NCBI GenBank assembly: GCA_021399435.1
Contig: JAJTUP010000097.1
Location: forward strand, 159,292-223,291
Origin: Diaporthe sp. PMI_573
Lineage: Eukaryota > Ascomycota > Sordariomycetes > Diaporthales > Diaporthaceae
DNA length: 64,000 nucleotides
Reading direction: 5' to 3'
In this document: positions 42,549 to 55,929 of the stretch, one piece after another
Numbering within the stretch: the stretch's first letter is position 1
Layout: each line of letters begins with the position of its first letter
The notes under the pieces: generated by a model
Seen by the model: the letters and a program-made list of their open reading frames with translations, nothing else
What the model was told of the DNA's origin: nothing
The model's database searches: none
Program-made: the position numbers and the translations under genes

Positions 42549-43631
42549 ATATTTTATACTGGTCTTCTATTAAATATAAATGTATTACTAAAAGCATACT
42601 AGTATTAAAAATCTATAAAATAGTTAATAGATTTAATCTTTAAATTATATTTTCTATAATTCTATAGATTATTACTAACTAACTTAAGTTATCTTCTATA
42701 CTACTAGTAATCTATATAGACTTATACTTACTATATAAGTATTTTGTTAAGCTCGGTTTAATAAACAAAAAGAGATTAATAATTAATATTATATCTTTCT
42801 ACCAAGCCTATAAGTATTACAAGATTAATAAGTTAAGATAAATTAACGGAAATAATAATTTAGCAAATACTATAATAAAAGTATTACTAAACAAGACCTT
42901 ATAATAATTAGTTAACTATAATAAGTTAATTATATAGGTTAATAGTTTTGTAAAGTAAGGTAATATATATAACTAAAAGATTATTAAAAGTTAAAGTTAA
43001 TTAAAAATTACTTAAATATTAGTCTTACAAGACTTAATAAATAAAAAAGATAAAAATTTAAATTATCTTTATAATAGTTACCTATATTTTATCTTAAAAA
43101 ACTATATAGTTAGCCTTTAATTAAAATTATATTCCTCCTAAAGGCAAACCTTATAGCTAAAATTAGTTATATAGATGCCTATACTACAGGGATTAAAAAG
43201 TATATATATTATCTACTATTATACAGGCACTTTAAGGTTGCCAGCCTATATTTAATAGGCGTCCTTAGTTAGATTTTATAGTCTAATACCTATATATCAA
43301 AAATTTAAAAGTTATATTATAAGCTATATTCTATTATATATAATAATATTAATCTTCTTAATAAGTAACTAGTATTAGTATATTTAATTATTAACTACTA
43401 TACTACTCCTTTTTCTTTATATATACCTAAGTCTTGTGGCCTTAATAAAGAGAGCTTTTTGTTAAAGTTTGGTTAAGTTAATTAATCTAGAAGTAAGTTA
43501 ATTAGTAAAGTTAGATAGGCCAGCTAGTACCGGCCTAATCTAGTCCGTCCAGGTCTAATTTAGGTATTTGTTTAATTCTATAAACGGTAGGCTAGTGCTC
43601 TACAAAATATATTAAAAATAATCTACTTATA
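42549..43631. other. TA-rich filler
   Basis: Extremely TA-rich, with no open frame of note and no recognisable domain. Presumably remains of RIP-mutated repeats. Confidence 0.6.
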
Positions 43632-45956
43632 ACGTGGTTGGACACCCAGCCGGACAGGACACCTAGCCGGACAGTTTTGCTAACTCTGCCAACTTTAGCC
43701 AACCCTAGCACCCACCCAAGGCAAAAAAATCAATACAAATTGGCACCAATTAGTGCCAACTGTTCTTAATTGCTTATTTTTAATTGGTTTTATTAATTTA
43801 GAGTGGTTGGCGTGGCTGTAGTGCCAGTCTGAAGTAGACGACTTTTGGTAGGAAAATCGGCTTCCCCACCAAAATGGAGCATTTTAACCATGCAGGATCA
43901 ACCTTAATCTACACCACCCAAACCGACTATTTGGGCGGTCTGCCGCGGACTGCTTAAAAAAGAGCTATTATTTACTCGGTATCTAAATGACTAGACCCTT
44001 CTACATCTTTCTTATAAGTTTTTACATAATGCCCAGTCTTACCGTAGTTGCCACATTGTCGTTGAGGCGGTCTGCAGCGGACCGCCTCCTCGGCACTACC
44101 AGCTATTCCACCAGCTGGCTGCTTCCCCTTTTGTTTTTCTTCGATTATTGCCTAAGAGTCCTTAATACTAAGTGCTCCTCCAAGCTAGACCCGACTTCTT
44201 TTAGCCCTCCGGCGCTTGGCGAGCCTAATATTAGCCTTCTTAAGGGTACAGACCCGATTATTCAAAAGAGTAATCTAATGTGCCATTACTTGTGCGCCTT
44301 TTGTAAACTTCTCGACTGCCTAGATAATTAGTATAGGAAAGCTGCCCTGATAGTTAGAGATCTTACCCTTAATAAAACTTAATTGCTAGATAGTCTAGTA
44401 GGCATTTAAGGGTATTTGTGATTTCTATTTTAATGGTAATACAGAGAGAGATTGTACCGGAGTTTGTAGCCATATATCCAGCTTAGAAATAACAGAGTCT
44501 GGGTCCTATAGAGAAATCCTAGCTTCTCTAAACCCAGATTTTATATTTTCTTCTGTAAAGATCTTGTCGTGGGCTGCCTTAAATGTAACGAAGAACTCAG
44601 ACTTAGTAATATAGTTAATAGATGCCTGGATAAACAAGTTAATCTTATTGCTATATATATATTTTAATAGTAAGTATAATGTAATATTTAATGGCTGGAG
44701 TAGATAAGATAAATGCGGCAGTATGCTGATAGGGATAATATTATTTGTCTTATAGTACTGCTTAAACTCTGCTAATATATGGCTCTTATAGCCATTAAAG
44801 ATAAGCATCCGGTATATACCCTTTGTCTGTTGCTTTGTATGTTTGTTAAAGTGCTAAATCTATTTAAGACCAGTCTTATTATCTGTCTACCTATTTGGAG
44901 TAGGCTTAACTATTTAGCTTAGTGGAAAGCCCGACTCTGTTGTCTAGTTGGCAAGGTAGTAGGCGCCCTGGATAATTATAAATAGTGGGATACACCAGCT
45001 CTTTGCATTAATATATTTAATAGCTGTTGCCTATTTCCGGTTTCTAGGTTAAATAGATTTGGCTTTTCCGTGTCGATTAAAATATATAACAACTAATGTT
45101 ATAGTTATTATGCCCATTATAAAGCTAGTCTTGTTAAAGTTGTATAGGTCGTTATCTATAATCCTATACTTGGTTATTATGTTGCAGAGTAGCTGAAATT
45201 AGTTTCTAATGACCTCTAGATCTTTATAGAGGGCCCTCTGGTAGTTATATGGCCGATTAAACCTGGTCTTTAAGCTTGGTTGTGTATCTACAAAGCATTG
45301 TGCCCATTTAGTGCCAACAGGCTTGCCATTATGCAATGCCAGCAAGAGGTTGGCCATATCTTCTACACCAGAGAGCCGCATTGGGAATCCTTATATATCT
45401 TGCTTAATGATATATTAAACAAGTATTTGCTCTTTGATTGGGTTAAGTTTATAGTTGCTGACGTGTAATTCTTTACGACATGGTCGGTTGTTTATTCTGT
45501 CGGATATTGTGCTGTGTGGAATGTTGAAAATCCGTGCAGCCTGGTGTATGCTTAAGGGTTTATTTTGATTTTTTTTGGAATTCTCAATTGCCCGAAGCGC
45601 TAGTTTGATTTTCTCCTCTTTTGAGTAGATTGGCATTATAGATGTTGTTTTCTAGCGTGTTGAATGTTAAAGTGGGTAGAGTGATGCGTGACTGACGCGA
45701 AAAATGGAGACGCGATCTGCACTAAAAACAAACCCGCCCACCAAAACTCTAAATCTTTAGACTGGCACTGCACCCCCACTACTACTCCAAATTGACCAAA
45801 TCAATTGAAAATGGGGAATCTAAAGCAGTTGGCACCAATTGGTGCTAAGTTTTATTCATTTCTCTGCCCTTGGTGGGTGCTAGGGTTAGCTAAAGTTGGC
45901 AGAGTTAGCAAAACTGTCCGGCTGGGTGTCCTGTCCGGCTGGGTGTCCAACCACAT
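43632..45956 (-). mobile_element. pogo/Fot1-like DNA transposon with 85-bp TIRs
   Basis: Terminal inverted repeats of 85 bp (43632-43716 and 45872-45956, three transitions apart) are flanked by a TA on each side (43630-43631, 45957-45958), the Tc1/mariner target. Each TIR holds two tandem copies of GGACACC(C/T)AGCCGGACA. Further in, both ends have ttggcaccaatt(a/g)gtgc, an inverted-repeat subterminal motif. Minus-strand pieces of a pogo transposase remain: an HTH_psq start (45636-45415, IHQAARIFNIPHSTISDRI), a CENP-B type HTH (45381-45199, GKPVGTKWAQCFVDTQP) and the DDE core (44808-44506, MLIFNGYKSHI, ISILPHLSYLLQPLN, FKAAHDKIFTEENIKSGFR). The frames are broken by stops, so the copy is dead. 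Confidence 0.85.
44068..44092 (+). repeat. Hairpin AGGCGGTC...GACCGCCT
   Basis: The sequence aggcggtctgcagcggaccgcct has 8-bp perfect arms around a 7-base loop. A related ggcggtctgccgcggactgc occurs near 43935. It lies inside the pogo-like element, near its transposase 3' end. Confidence 0.6.
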
Positions 45957-46278
45957 TATAGTAAAAGCCAGTTTTTTAAGGCGCCAGGATTAACGAAATT
46001 AAGACATTTATATAGGCAAATAGGTAGGTTTATCCTAATTCTAAAAAAATACTAGCTACCTAAAAATATATAAACTAGGCGACTCTGATAATAGAAACTA
46101 ATTAGCAATAGTGCGCTTATTTTAGCACTATGGCGCAATAATATAATTCCGCATAAGGGCTAATTGACAACTAGGGAATTAAGGGTTTGATTTACTATAG
46201 GACCAAATTTTATTTCTTTTGTTTTTTCTTTCTTTTCAGCTTTTAGAGCAACTATTAGCATAAATAAAAGACTATCAA
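45957..46278. other. TA-rich spacer
   Basis: Short TA-rich spacer between the pogo-like element and an LTR copy. Nothing recognised. Confidence 0.5.
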
Positions 46279-46491
46279 TATTAATAGGTCTATAGTAAAT
46301 AGTAGAGGTTACGTAACTAGCACGGGGCCGTATTATAAAGAGTTGTCGCCCTATAGGCGTGGCTTTGCTATACCCTTTGAGGCAATAACTAATTTAACCT
46401 CTAGACTTAATGGAATATCCATTTGATCTACCTTCTCCTACCTCTTTGCTAACACTTCTTTTCTATTGTATACGATAAAGCCCAACCAACA
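46279..46491 (+). repeat. 213-bp LTR, copy 2
   Basis: Direct copy of 40729-40941. It ends CCAACCAACA. The 5-mers outside copies 1 and 2 do not match, so they are not the two ends of one element but separate LTR remains. Confidence 0.75.
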
Positions 46492-47630
46492 AGATGCCTT
46501 GTAAAACTTATAATTGCTACTTAAGGAAAACAAATGCACCTTTTTTTTTATCACATAGAGTAATACTAAGAGCTTAAGGCATATTTATAAGCAGATAATA
46601 ATTAAAATAAGTTTAAAAAGGGTATTAACTAGTAGTAACCCTAATAAAGAGTTAGGTTACTTAAAGAAATAAGGGGTTAAGTAGTTATTACTAAGGAGAA
46701 AAAAAAAGTAAACTATAGCTAGCTAAAAGAACAACTAAGTACTAATAGCTATAACCCTTACACCTATAATAATAGTAAATTACCCTTAAGCCCTATTAGT
46801 ATAGTAGTTAAGAAATAAGTAACTAAGTAAAGAAGTATTAAAGGACTAAGCTTTTAGAGGGGGGTATAATTATAACAAGCTAGGGAAAGACCCTTAAAGA
46901 ACCCTTAAAGAGGCCTGACTCCTAAGGGAGCACAACAAGGGAACCTAAGCCCCTACAAGCTTTAGGCTAAAAGGGGGCAGAAATCAGTCTTAAACCTCTA
47001 CTTAACATACAAGGTAAACAGCAGTATTTAGAATACACTCAGTTTACCATTGCCTTGTGCCCATTGCGCCTAGCGTTCCAATAACATTACATTATTATAC
47101 TATATTACTTCTATTTAAGGGTAAAAGAAAATATTATAAATATACTACTTTAAGTAAATTAATTAAAAAAATATACATTTAACATGTTTAAAGGTAGTCT
47201 TTTATTTCTAAACTAAAAATAAGCTTAAAACACTAACCTATATTATTATATAAGCTCCTCCCCCTCCAGCGGAACCTCTATTAGAATACTTAACTGTTAA
47301 TTAATAATACCTTAGCTCTTTATTTTATAACTAGCTTTATATCTAAGGCCTATTACTCTTTTTTACCTAATACCTCTAAGTATTAAATAATACTATTAAA
47401 TATAATAGCCTTAAAGCTCTTTACTTTATTTAAAAAAAGCTATTATATTATTTAAATTATAATTAATTAATAATATAAAAATTATTCTCTTCTTTAAAAT
47501 TCTTATTTTTAATTAAGTTAAAAATAAAGGTATAATCTACTTTTATTATAATATTAATATTTTTATTAATATATAACTTATTAAATATTATATATAAGTA
47601 AACTTTAATTATATTGTTATTATATATAAA
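46492..47630. other. TA-rich repeat remains
   Basis: TA-rich DNA with short polypurine/polypyrimidine runs; a weakly C/G-containing part (46850-47100) has no frame. No gene or domain recognised. Confidence 0.5.
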
Positions 47631-47838
47631 TGTTGAATGGCCTTTGCTATGTAGCGTAATATATATACGTATGTGTCTATACAATTGGTTCTAAATTCGT
47701 TAATGTCTATCTAAACTATGAAACAAGCGGGAAAGCTCGCACATAGACCTCTTAGGTCTACAAGCACTCCCTTACTGGATTAGTCATCCTCCCTAGCCAA
47801 TATAGCTATATACAATCAGCCTTAGTGCTATTCCAACA
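47631..47838 (-). repeat. 3' LTR of the first copia element
   Basis: 208 bp, TGTTG...CAACA on the plus strand; same length as its partner at 55153-55360, differing mostly by transitions. Confidence 0.88.
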
Positions 47839-48149
47839 CTGGGGGTCTTTTGTTTTCTAATCGCACACTCCCTTTGGGCTGGTCGAGTAGGTTAAATTAC
47901 TCGCATGCCCTTTCCCATAACAAATAAAATTACTCTGCCTAGGCAGGTTGTGCTGCCGTGGTTTTGGTAGGCGTGCGATGTAAGTAAACCCCTAATTGGT
48001 GGTCTATATCAAGCGCCTTTTGCACTAACTTTTTCAACCTTCTTTTCAGCACCCTTTCTAACCTGCTTTCTAACTACTTTTTCTCACGACTTTTATTGTA
48101 CTAGCCAGAAAACTAGAAGGAACTATTACCTGTAACTCACTCGTATAAG

Positions 48150-49050
48150 TGACCTCTTTTTCCAGCCAGCTGGAGTAGTCTGTATACAGTGCCCTTCTGG
48201 TGCCAGCATAAAAACCCTTTTGCCTTTGCCTTCTACTTTAGCCTTCTCTCTCTTCTTCTCCATTACACGACACTCTCTCTCTCTTATACACACACACATA
48301 TACCTTGTATATTGTGTAATCCAAACATCTTCAAAACTTACCTTTATTATCAAACTTCTTTGTATAATGTCTAATCGTGGTTCTCGCTCTTCTTTGCACG
48401 GCCCTTGTGAGTTGCCTCTCTCGCAGCATGCTTTGCCTACTGCTGTGCCTGCTACTATGCCTGCGTCTATGGTTATATCGCCTGCTTAACAAGCAGGTCT
48501 AGCATAGTCCCCTCTTGCGCCTCTCTTTGATACTCTAACCTCTGTCCCTAGTCTAACTCTATCTGTGTAAATTGTAACCCTTCTGACTGATTACTTTATA
48601 AATCATACCTTCTTGTTCTCTATTGTTATTAATGTTTGTATGTCCTTTTTCTACTATTATTTCTGTTCTAATATCTTAAAGGATTCTAAGCGTATAATTA
48701 CCATACTCCTCTCGTGCAATATATAAATTTTATATAACGTTAACATACAGCTAGTTAACATTATCGTACAAATCATTTGTTGTCTAAGCTACTTTTATGC
48801 AATCTTTATTTAGTTACGTGGTTAAGATAGTAAGCGATGCACCAAATACTCGCATGGTTTGCCTAATGCACGCTAGTTTAAGGAGTATTTTCGGCTACCT
48901 GGATTTTAGGGGGGTGCTTATACGGGTTGCATCTAGCAGTTGTAGGGTCGCCAGTACCCTTATTATGAGAACTACCAGCTACGCAGAGCCTGTGCTTGTG
49001 GAGGAGGTTGTAGAGGTTGTGGTAGTAGAGGTGGAAATAGTCTAGACAAT
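48150..49050 (+). other. Less TA-rich insert near the copia 3' end
   Basis: Compared with its surroundings this stretch is rich in C and T and has plus-strand frames (48367: MSNRGSRSSLHGPCELPLS; 48797: low-complexity Val/Glu end). It may be the start of another element's gag region inserted in or carried by the copia element. I cannot assign it. Confidence 0.35.
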
Positions 49051-49689
49051 AGTAGCCCAGGACCCTCTTGTAGCCCGGTAACCTTGGAGGGCATTAAGTA
49101 GGAGATTAAGTAGGAGGATGCGGGTTTTATAATTAATCTATACACTTTTAGACATATAGTTGAGTAGGTATGTCCTAGATCTTAGGTTTATACGATAATT
49201 TTTCTATACACTATAGCTAAAATTTAATTCTCCTCTCACTACCTTTTCTTTATATAAATGCTCTCTGGCAATTATGAAAAGTTTCCTATTGTACGGTTAC
49301 TAAATCCTATAGCTGGCCCTATATGATCCCCTTAGGTCCTAGATGTAGCCTTTAAGGTCTATTATACAGCCTAAGGTATTCTAGTTCTGTTCTAAAAGGT
49401 CCTGACTATGTCCTAAAGTTGTCCTGAAATATCCTAGCCATATCCTTTATATATCTTGAAGTATCCTAGCTATATCCTTTATATATTCTAGGTCTGTCCT
49501 AAGCCTATCCTGGCTATGTCTATTGTACGTCCTAGGCCTGTCTCCCTTTAGTCCTCAAGTTTTTATATAGCTATCCTACAGCCTTTTCTTCTTATTCTTA
49601 TACTCTCCAGTCAAGCACCTCTCCCTTTATTCCTCCTTATAATCATGCCTTCCTCCTCTTTTAATAGAAATAGTAAGGATATTAACTAG

Positions 49690-49765
49690 TCACATAGTCT
49701 AGTCAGGAAGACGCTAGCTTTTTAGCTAGAGACCTAGGTTTAATCCCTAGTATAACTCTATACCT
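49690..49765 (+). other. tRNA-like relic
   Basis: The run catagtctagtcaggaagac resembles a D-arm region, ctagc-ttttta-gctag forms an anticodon-like stem (6-base loop instead of 7), and ctagg-tttaatc-cctag forms a perfect 5-bp T-stem with a 7-base loop that would be GTTCGATCC before C-to-T change. The acceptor ends do not pair well. This is at best a RIP-damaged tRNA gene or tRNA-derived repeat. Confidence 0.3.
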
Positions 49766-52700
49766 AAATCATCTCTATCTTTTTGCCCTTATTCCTTCTA
49801 GCTAAGGCGCTCTACGTATGCCTCTACCCTAACCTTCAAAGTACTTATTGAGATCAGCTTTTCTAATGCTCTATTTGGTGCCTTCTTTATACAAGCATCA
49901 GCTAGGTTGTCTTTCCCATTAATCTACTATACTTTAGAAATTTCTTTCTTTTCGTATGCTTCTCTTAGTAACATAATATCAATCATTAGTCTCTTCTCAT
50001 TTATTGTGCCCAGCCTAACCAGACAGTTATATAGTAATCTTAAATCTATATAGATAATAACCGAAATTCTTGGCATTTCCAGACAGCTTATAATCTGATT
50101 AAGTATCATACTAAGTACCATGCTACTGTTAAATCCAGTCATTATTCCATATAGCTTACTTGCTAGTATGCTTTAAGTCACTCTTTTACACTTAGTTAAG
50201 CTCTAATAGATAATGTTTCTACAGATTTTAAAGTCCTCTCTTATACAGCTAGTTTTTATTACCAGTATAATAATAAATCCTAGCTATAAGCTAAGATCTA
50301 TATTATTAGCAAAAGACCCGTCTATAAAAACATAAAGCTTTATATATTTAAGGTCCAGTAGTATAAATGTTATTCCTCTTTTAGGATTTTCTAATTACCA
50401 CTTAATTTATACATTAAGTACCTCTATATCTTTCTTCTCAGGATCCTTAATTTATATAGCTACTAATAGGTTATACGCTACTTTTAATTAATATATTAAA
50501 GCAACATATACACTCCTTGCATATTGTACGACATACTGTTAGGGTCCATCATTTGCTTTTAAATTAATCAGGCGAAGGTTTACGATTTATCCCTTCTATA
50601 CAAAGGTAATGTTATCTTTATTAAGTTTAATCCTTCCTCCATTGAATTTAATTGGCTGTTATAGTCTTAGCATTTACTTGTCCTTTACACGAAACTTTTT
50701 CTTCTCTAATTCCTTCTCTTCCCTCCTAGAGAATAGGGGTATTACAAACCCAAATATATTGTCTATCTACATTCCAACTAATCCAAATTCGTGCGGCCCA
50801 TTTATAGTAAACAGCAGACATAGGTTATACGTAGAAACCTTTATTTCTAGGGCTTCAATATAGTATGAGTAGTATGTTTTGTACCAGTGTAGGCCTGACT
50901 CTACCAGCCTGTACAATGGCTTCTGGATCAGAAGAATTGTTTCTAGTAGATATCTATTGTGCAATTTGGCTAGCAATTTTACTAAGATAGTGCGCGTAAG
51001 TAGGTTGCGCGATTGTGTATAGGCTTAGATAATGTCCCTCAATTCCCCTTAGCAGTTAAATTATTATACAAGGGTCGGTTCTAGTGCAAGGATTAGTCTT
51101 TAGCTCATCCTCTAGATTGTTAGGGCTTAGGTTAGAATTACTTCCTTCTCTAAATCCCCATATCCTTATACAACCAGCCTAGACTTCTCTATTAGCTTAG
51201 TCGACCTATTCTTTACCTTTCGTACCATCCTTATCTTGAAAATCCAGAGTCTACTATATTATCTTACATTATACTAAATAAATTAAAAAACATCCTTACT
51301 GGCTAGTACGTCTATTTCCAGTGCATTAGACTCTTTGAATGGTCTTTCAGGAATAGTAATGATATTGTCTTGGCGTAGTTTGACTGCCAAATCGTACGAG
51401 TCTTTCTCCTTCTAGGTAAGGAAAATGCTCGGCGACCACTATATATACGTAACAAATATTAGTCATACAGCAGCCTTGTAGGGGCGTCCTCTTCTCTTTA
51501 GTTAAATGGCTTATATGGTAGCCTTCCTTGGTCGTCCCCTTTTCCTTAGCTAGGGTTATTCTCATATAATAGGCTAAGGGATATCTAATTTATCTTAAAG
51601 TATGGCTTCTACTATATGGTAATATAGCTTAATATGTATTACCTGTATCTAAATTGGTCCATTTATCATACCCACTATGATTATATATCCCTCAATACTG
51701 TCGACTTTATACGGTTCCTTCTACCCCTTGCTTTCTCTCTAGATCAGGACTTTACTTTAAATTAGTAGGGATAGGGTAGATTAGAGATCTAGTCTATTTC
51801 TAGTATTGATCGCATAGTTGACTTTAACTTCTACCCTAATTGTATGTAGCATCTTTATTACTTTCTAGACTACTAATACTCGTTATGTAATATCTAATAA
51901 TGGCGGTAAATCTTGTAATATCTATAGGTATATTCTAAAAACTAGGAGCGTTGGTACGATGCTATTTAGTCCCGCAGTATTGTTTAGTACCTTTACAGCC
52001 ATCTGTAGGGTTGTTTTGTTATCTATACAGTAGCTAATCTCAGCCTTTAGAATCTTAAAAGCTCTTCTCAAGGGCCCGTGCGAGTGTTCAACCTTGCCCA
52101 AAGCCTAGTATGCTTTTATAGGCATTTCTTTACATATAATTCCCATAATCTTTACATTATTCCGGAACTCCTCTAAAGCAAAGTTGGTTCTTAGATTATA
52201 TATAATATGGTCTAGAGGACTAATATATGTATAGATCTAGTACTTGTATAGTGTATTCTAGGTGTCTTGTGTAGAGAGAGAGTTAAGAAATGTGGCTACT
52301 TGGAAACTTATATTTAAGTTAATAACATAAAGTATATTTCTTCCCTTTAGGTATATAACATTAATAACTACTTTATAATTAAAGTGGCTTTTGTCTTTAA
52401 TTAAGAACTTAAATCTCTTTGGTAATAGATTGTATATTTGGCAAAAGTGGTAGAATTTCTAAATCTTGTCTAGAATTGCCTCTTCTATATTATCATGCCC
52501 TGTATTCCTTAATAGCTTATATAGTCTATCTATACAAGGGTACCTAAATTATCTATAGAGTCTCCTAAGCTGTGGCTCTATAAGGAATACTCTAGCCTCT
52601 ATACAGCTTGTGTTAAAGAATATATGTCCCTATTTCCTAACTACCGGAATTGTTGTATCCCCTTGTATGATAACATCTAATAGGTTGTTAAAGTATGCTT

Positions 52701-55152
52701 TTAGCCTATCTACGTTGTATAGGGAAAATAGAAAGGGAGTTGATGTGTCTAGGATATAGTATATAATACTTTCTAGCTGGTTTATGACCTTAATTATACT
52801 AACTGCTAAGATAGTATTACTATTGCCAAATTTGACTTTAGCTGTATCTATACCCTATCTAATCTTCGTACCTGGGTTCTCACGGATATAGGCCAATACT
52901 TGTAGCATCCTTACTATAGAGAACTTGGTAGCCTCTGTATCTTAGAGCTCTCTCTAATACTTCGTACTATATGGGTCATATAGTATGAATTAACTTGCTT
53001 TAGTTACTTTTGGGGCTATATAGATATCTTCCCTAATTATATGGTGGTTAAATGCAAAATCCACTAGATTCTGTTGGGGGATAGCCTTGTCGTCTGTGTT
53101 CCACGGATCAAATAGTAAACCTTCCACTTTATGTAGTGGATCCTCCCCTTTGTACTTAAGTAAGTAGGTAGCAAACTTCTCCTCTTTTAGGATAGGTTCT
53201 TGCTTAAAGTCTTTGTATGCCTAGAGGTATTATCTTTGTGCATCTATTTTTTCCTTGTCTGTATGGTTTATAGACCAGCACCCTTCCTTCTTGCATATAA
53301 AGCATTTTATTGCCTTGGCTGTTGTATAATATGGTCTAAAGGGTTGTTATATAGATTGACTTTAGGTTGGTCTTGGCTTAAAGGGAATTTGTGGTAAGGA
53401 TTGGTAGATGTTTGGCCGAAAAGGGGTTTATGGTACAAATTAGTGGTTATATAAAGTTTTCTGGCGGTTCTTAAAGTTTAAGCTATACCGTTTATCCACA
53501 AAATTAATTCTAGCCTCTTTGTGTGATATGAATTGTTAAATAGAGTTTCTTTCTATAGCTACTTGTAGAGCTACGCAAAGATCTGTAAATAGGGCCTTGT
53601 ATATAGGTTTCTGGTTTATTATAGCCGGTTCTAACTCTAGTACTGTGTGGCATGCTCTGACTACTGTTGTGTGGAGTGTTATTTTACCCTAATATCCCTC
53701 TTTTAGGGCTTGTTGTACAAGCTATAGCTTGTCTAAGAGGGTTTCTAAGACCTCTGGTAAGGTTTTATCTGGGTTTTCTTTCCTTATTTGCACAAATGAC
53801 AAGGTTGTCCAGTCTACCTAGTACTGGCTATGGTTTATTGTTGTGTTAAAGTATATGTCTATAAGGTTATATACTTTGTCCTACCTCTTGTTTGGCCTAA
53901 TGTAGTATATATAGAAGTCTTCTGTGTAACTAGAGAGAATGTTTGGAAAAACTATATGGTATTAATCTTTAGTGATTTGTAGTTGTCTGTAATAACCAAT
54001 AAAGATCTATACCTTGTTGTATAATAGGTTGTAAGGCTTGCTAGTATAGTTCCTGTCTTTTCTCCACCCCTTTTGGAAGGTAGATACTTGTTGAGGGTCT
54101 ATTGGCCTGTTGTAGACAATTTAAGTTGGAGGTAGGTTATACAGTGTATTATCTATATAGACTAAATGTACTGTAAGCGCCATACTATGCTGTTGTGGAA
54201 AGTTACCCACCTCTTGCATATATCTAGTACCCGGAGGTGCTTGTTGTACAGGTTGTGTCTTGACTGTAGGTGCTCGTTGGTTTCTTGTTATCTCGTGTGA
54301 TTGAACTCTCGGGGGTGGTGGTTTGATTATCTGTCGTATATAGGCTGGTTCTGGTGCTTGCAGTGGGTAGTTTTCTGCTGCCTTCTCGGCTTTAATAAGT
54401 CGTAGAATCTGACTAATATAGGGACCCTTTAATGTTAGGATTCCTCTTGCCTTAAGGAGATTCAAGAGTACTTTCTTAAATATATGGTCTACTTTGTTAA
54501 ATTAATAGAAAGTCTACCCTTTAAAGTCGTTAACCAGAGACCCTAGTATATTAGCTTTACTTAGGTCTAGATAAATAATATCCATTATAACCTATATAAA
54601 GTATATAGTAAGCTAGGTATTATTTAGTAGGGCATCTAGGTTAATATCTAGGTCCTAGTACCTTAGATTTATCATGCTTTGCCATACTTTCAGTGGTATT
54701 ATGCTTCCTTCGCTTATCTCTTCGTACATTGCTTGGTTCCAGCTGCTTGAGCCTACTGCTATGGCCAAAGCTAATAGTTCTGATATATTAAAGAATAATA
54801 TCTTGTATAGTATTTTGTTAGCTTATTCGTATAATGTCTTCTTTGTTATACAGTAGCATACACGGCTTCTTCCTAGTCATATAAGGTCTTGGCTATAGAT
54901 ACGTTCCGTCTAGCGTTTAGTATAGCAGTCTTGATTTATATAATGTTAAGAAGATTTCGTCTTCTAGGGGTATTCTCTCCCTTCCTAACTAGCGGGGAGG
55001 TCGAGATAGCCTCTAGGCTCTTAGTATAAGCGTGTAATTCTAGTTGCTTCTACGTCTCGTCTGGCGTTCTACAGCTACAACCATGGAGTCGTACTGGTAC
55101 TCGTTTCTTTACTCTTGCTAATCTATGATTGTACCAAGTAATTACTAATTAG

Positions 55153-55360
55153 TGTTAAATAGCCTTTGCTATATGGCATAATATACATATATACGTGTCT
55201 GTATAATTGGTTCTAAATTTGTTAATGTCTGTCTAAACTATAAAACAAGCGGGGAAGCTTGCACGCAGACCTCTTAGGTCTGTAAGCACTCCCTTGCTAG
55301 ATTAGTTATCCTCCCTAGCTAATATAGCTATGTGTAATCAGCCTTAGTGCTATTCTAATA
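55153..55360 (-). repeat. 5' LTR of the first copia element
   Basis: 208-bp partner of 47631-47838, next to the probable primer-binding site at 55136-55152. Confidence 0.88.
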
Positions 55361-55602
55361 ATAAAGTTATTATAAATAGAAAATAATACTTTATTATTTA
55401 AAATATTAATTATAAGAAAATTATTAAAGTTATTTTAAGCTTATATTATTTTTATATTAAATATAAATTTATTATAATTAAATATATAACTTAATATAAT
55501 ATATAAGATAATAAAGTACTTAAAGTAATTTATAATCTTAATAATAAACTTATTTATATCTTAAAGTTTAATTATCTTAATAATTATATAAGCTTTTATA
55601 AT

Positions 55603-55929
55603 TGTTGGTTAGGCACGTAATTAAGTATACTTAAAGGGGTTACTGAAGTAGCTAACAAATAGCTTTAATTCGGTGGGTCTGTCATGTGTTGCTTCTAGCT
55701 GACCCCTTTGTGGGTGGCGAAGTGCCCAAGTAGGGTGTAGCTAGAAGGCTGACTAATCTAAGGTATGTATAGGCTAGTAGTCGGTCTAAGCGCCCTTGCT
55801 GCCAATGGCTGCCTGAGATGACTAAGCAGCTATCTATAGCTAGCCGGCTAGAAGTAGCTAGCTATAGCAGTCCGCTTTAGACTAATACCTTTGGCTATTG
55901 CTATTACTATTACTATTACCTATTCTATA
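55603..55929 (-). repeat. 3' LTR of the second copia element
   Basis: 327 bp; starts TGTTGGTTAGG and ends TTCTATA where the partner has TTCCACA. Confidence 0.88.

Larger units (their letters stand above)
47631..55360 (-). mobile_element. Ty1/copia retrotransposon, nearly full length, RIP-decayed
   Basis: Two 208-bp LTRs (47631-47838, 55153-55360) and flanking 5-mers ataaa on both sides (47626-47630, 55361-55365) define a 7.73-kb insertion. Reading leftward from 55152, a primer-site-like CTAATTAGTAATTACTT adjoins the 5' LTR. A Pro-rich gag segment is at 54465-54121, the zinc knuckle CFICKKEGCWSINH at about 53320-53260, a reverse-transcriptase piece at 50976-50767 (KPLYRLVESGLHWYKTYY) and an RNase H piece at 50142-49927 (YIDLRLLYNCLVRLGTINE, then KRLMIDIMLLREAYEK). 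This order (gag, knuckle, RT, RNase H) with a CKKEGCW knuckle is copia-type. Stops throughout make it inactive. Confidence 0.88.

Noticed and set aside
43987..44331. 114-codon plus-strand frame in the pogo-like element
   Set aside because: It is antisense to the transposase region and has no features of its own.
40729..46491. The two 213-bp LTRs as ends of one 5.8-kb element
   Set aside because: The flanking 5-mers differ and the interval contains complete unrelated insertions; they are more likely separate remains.
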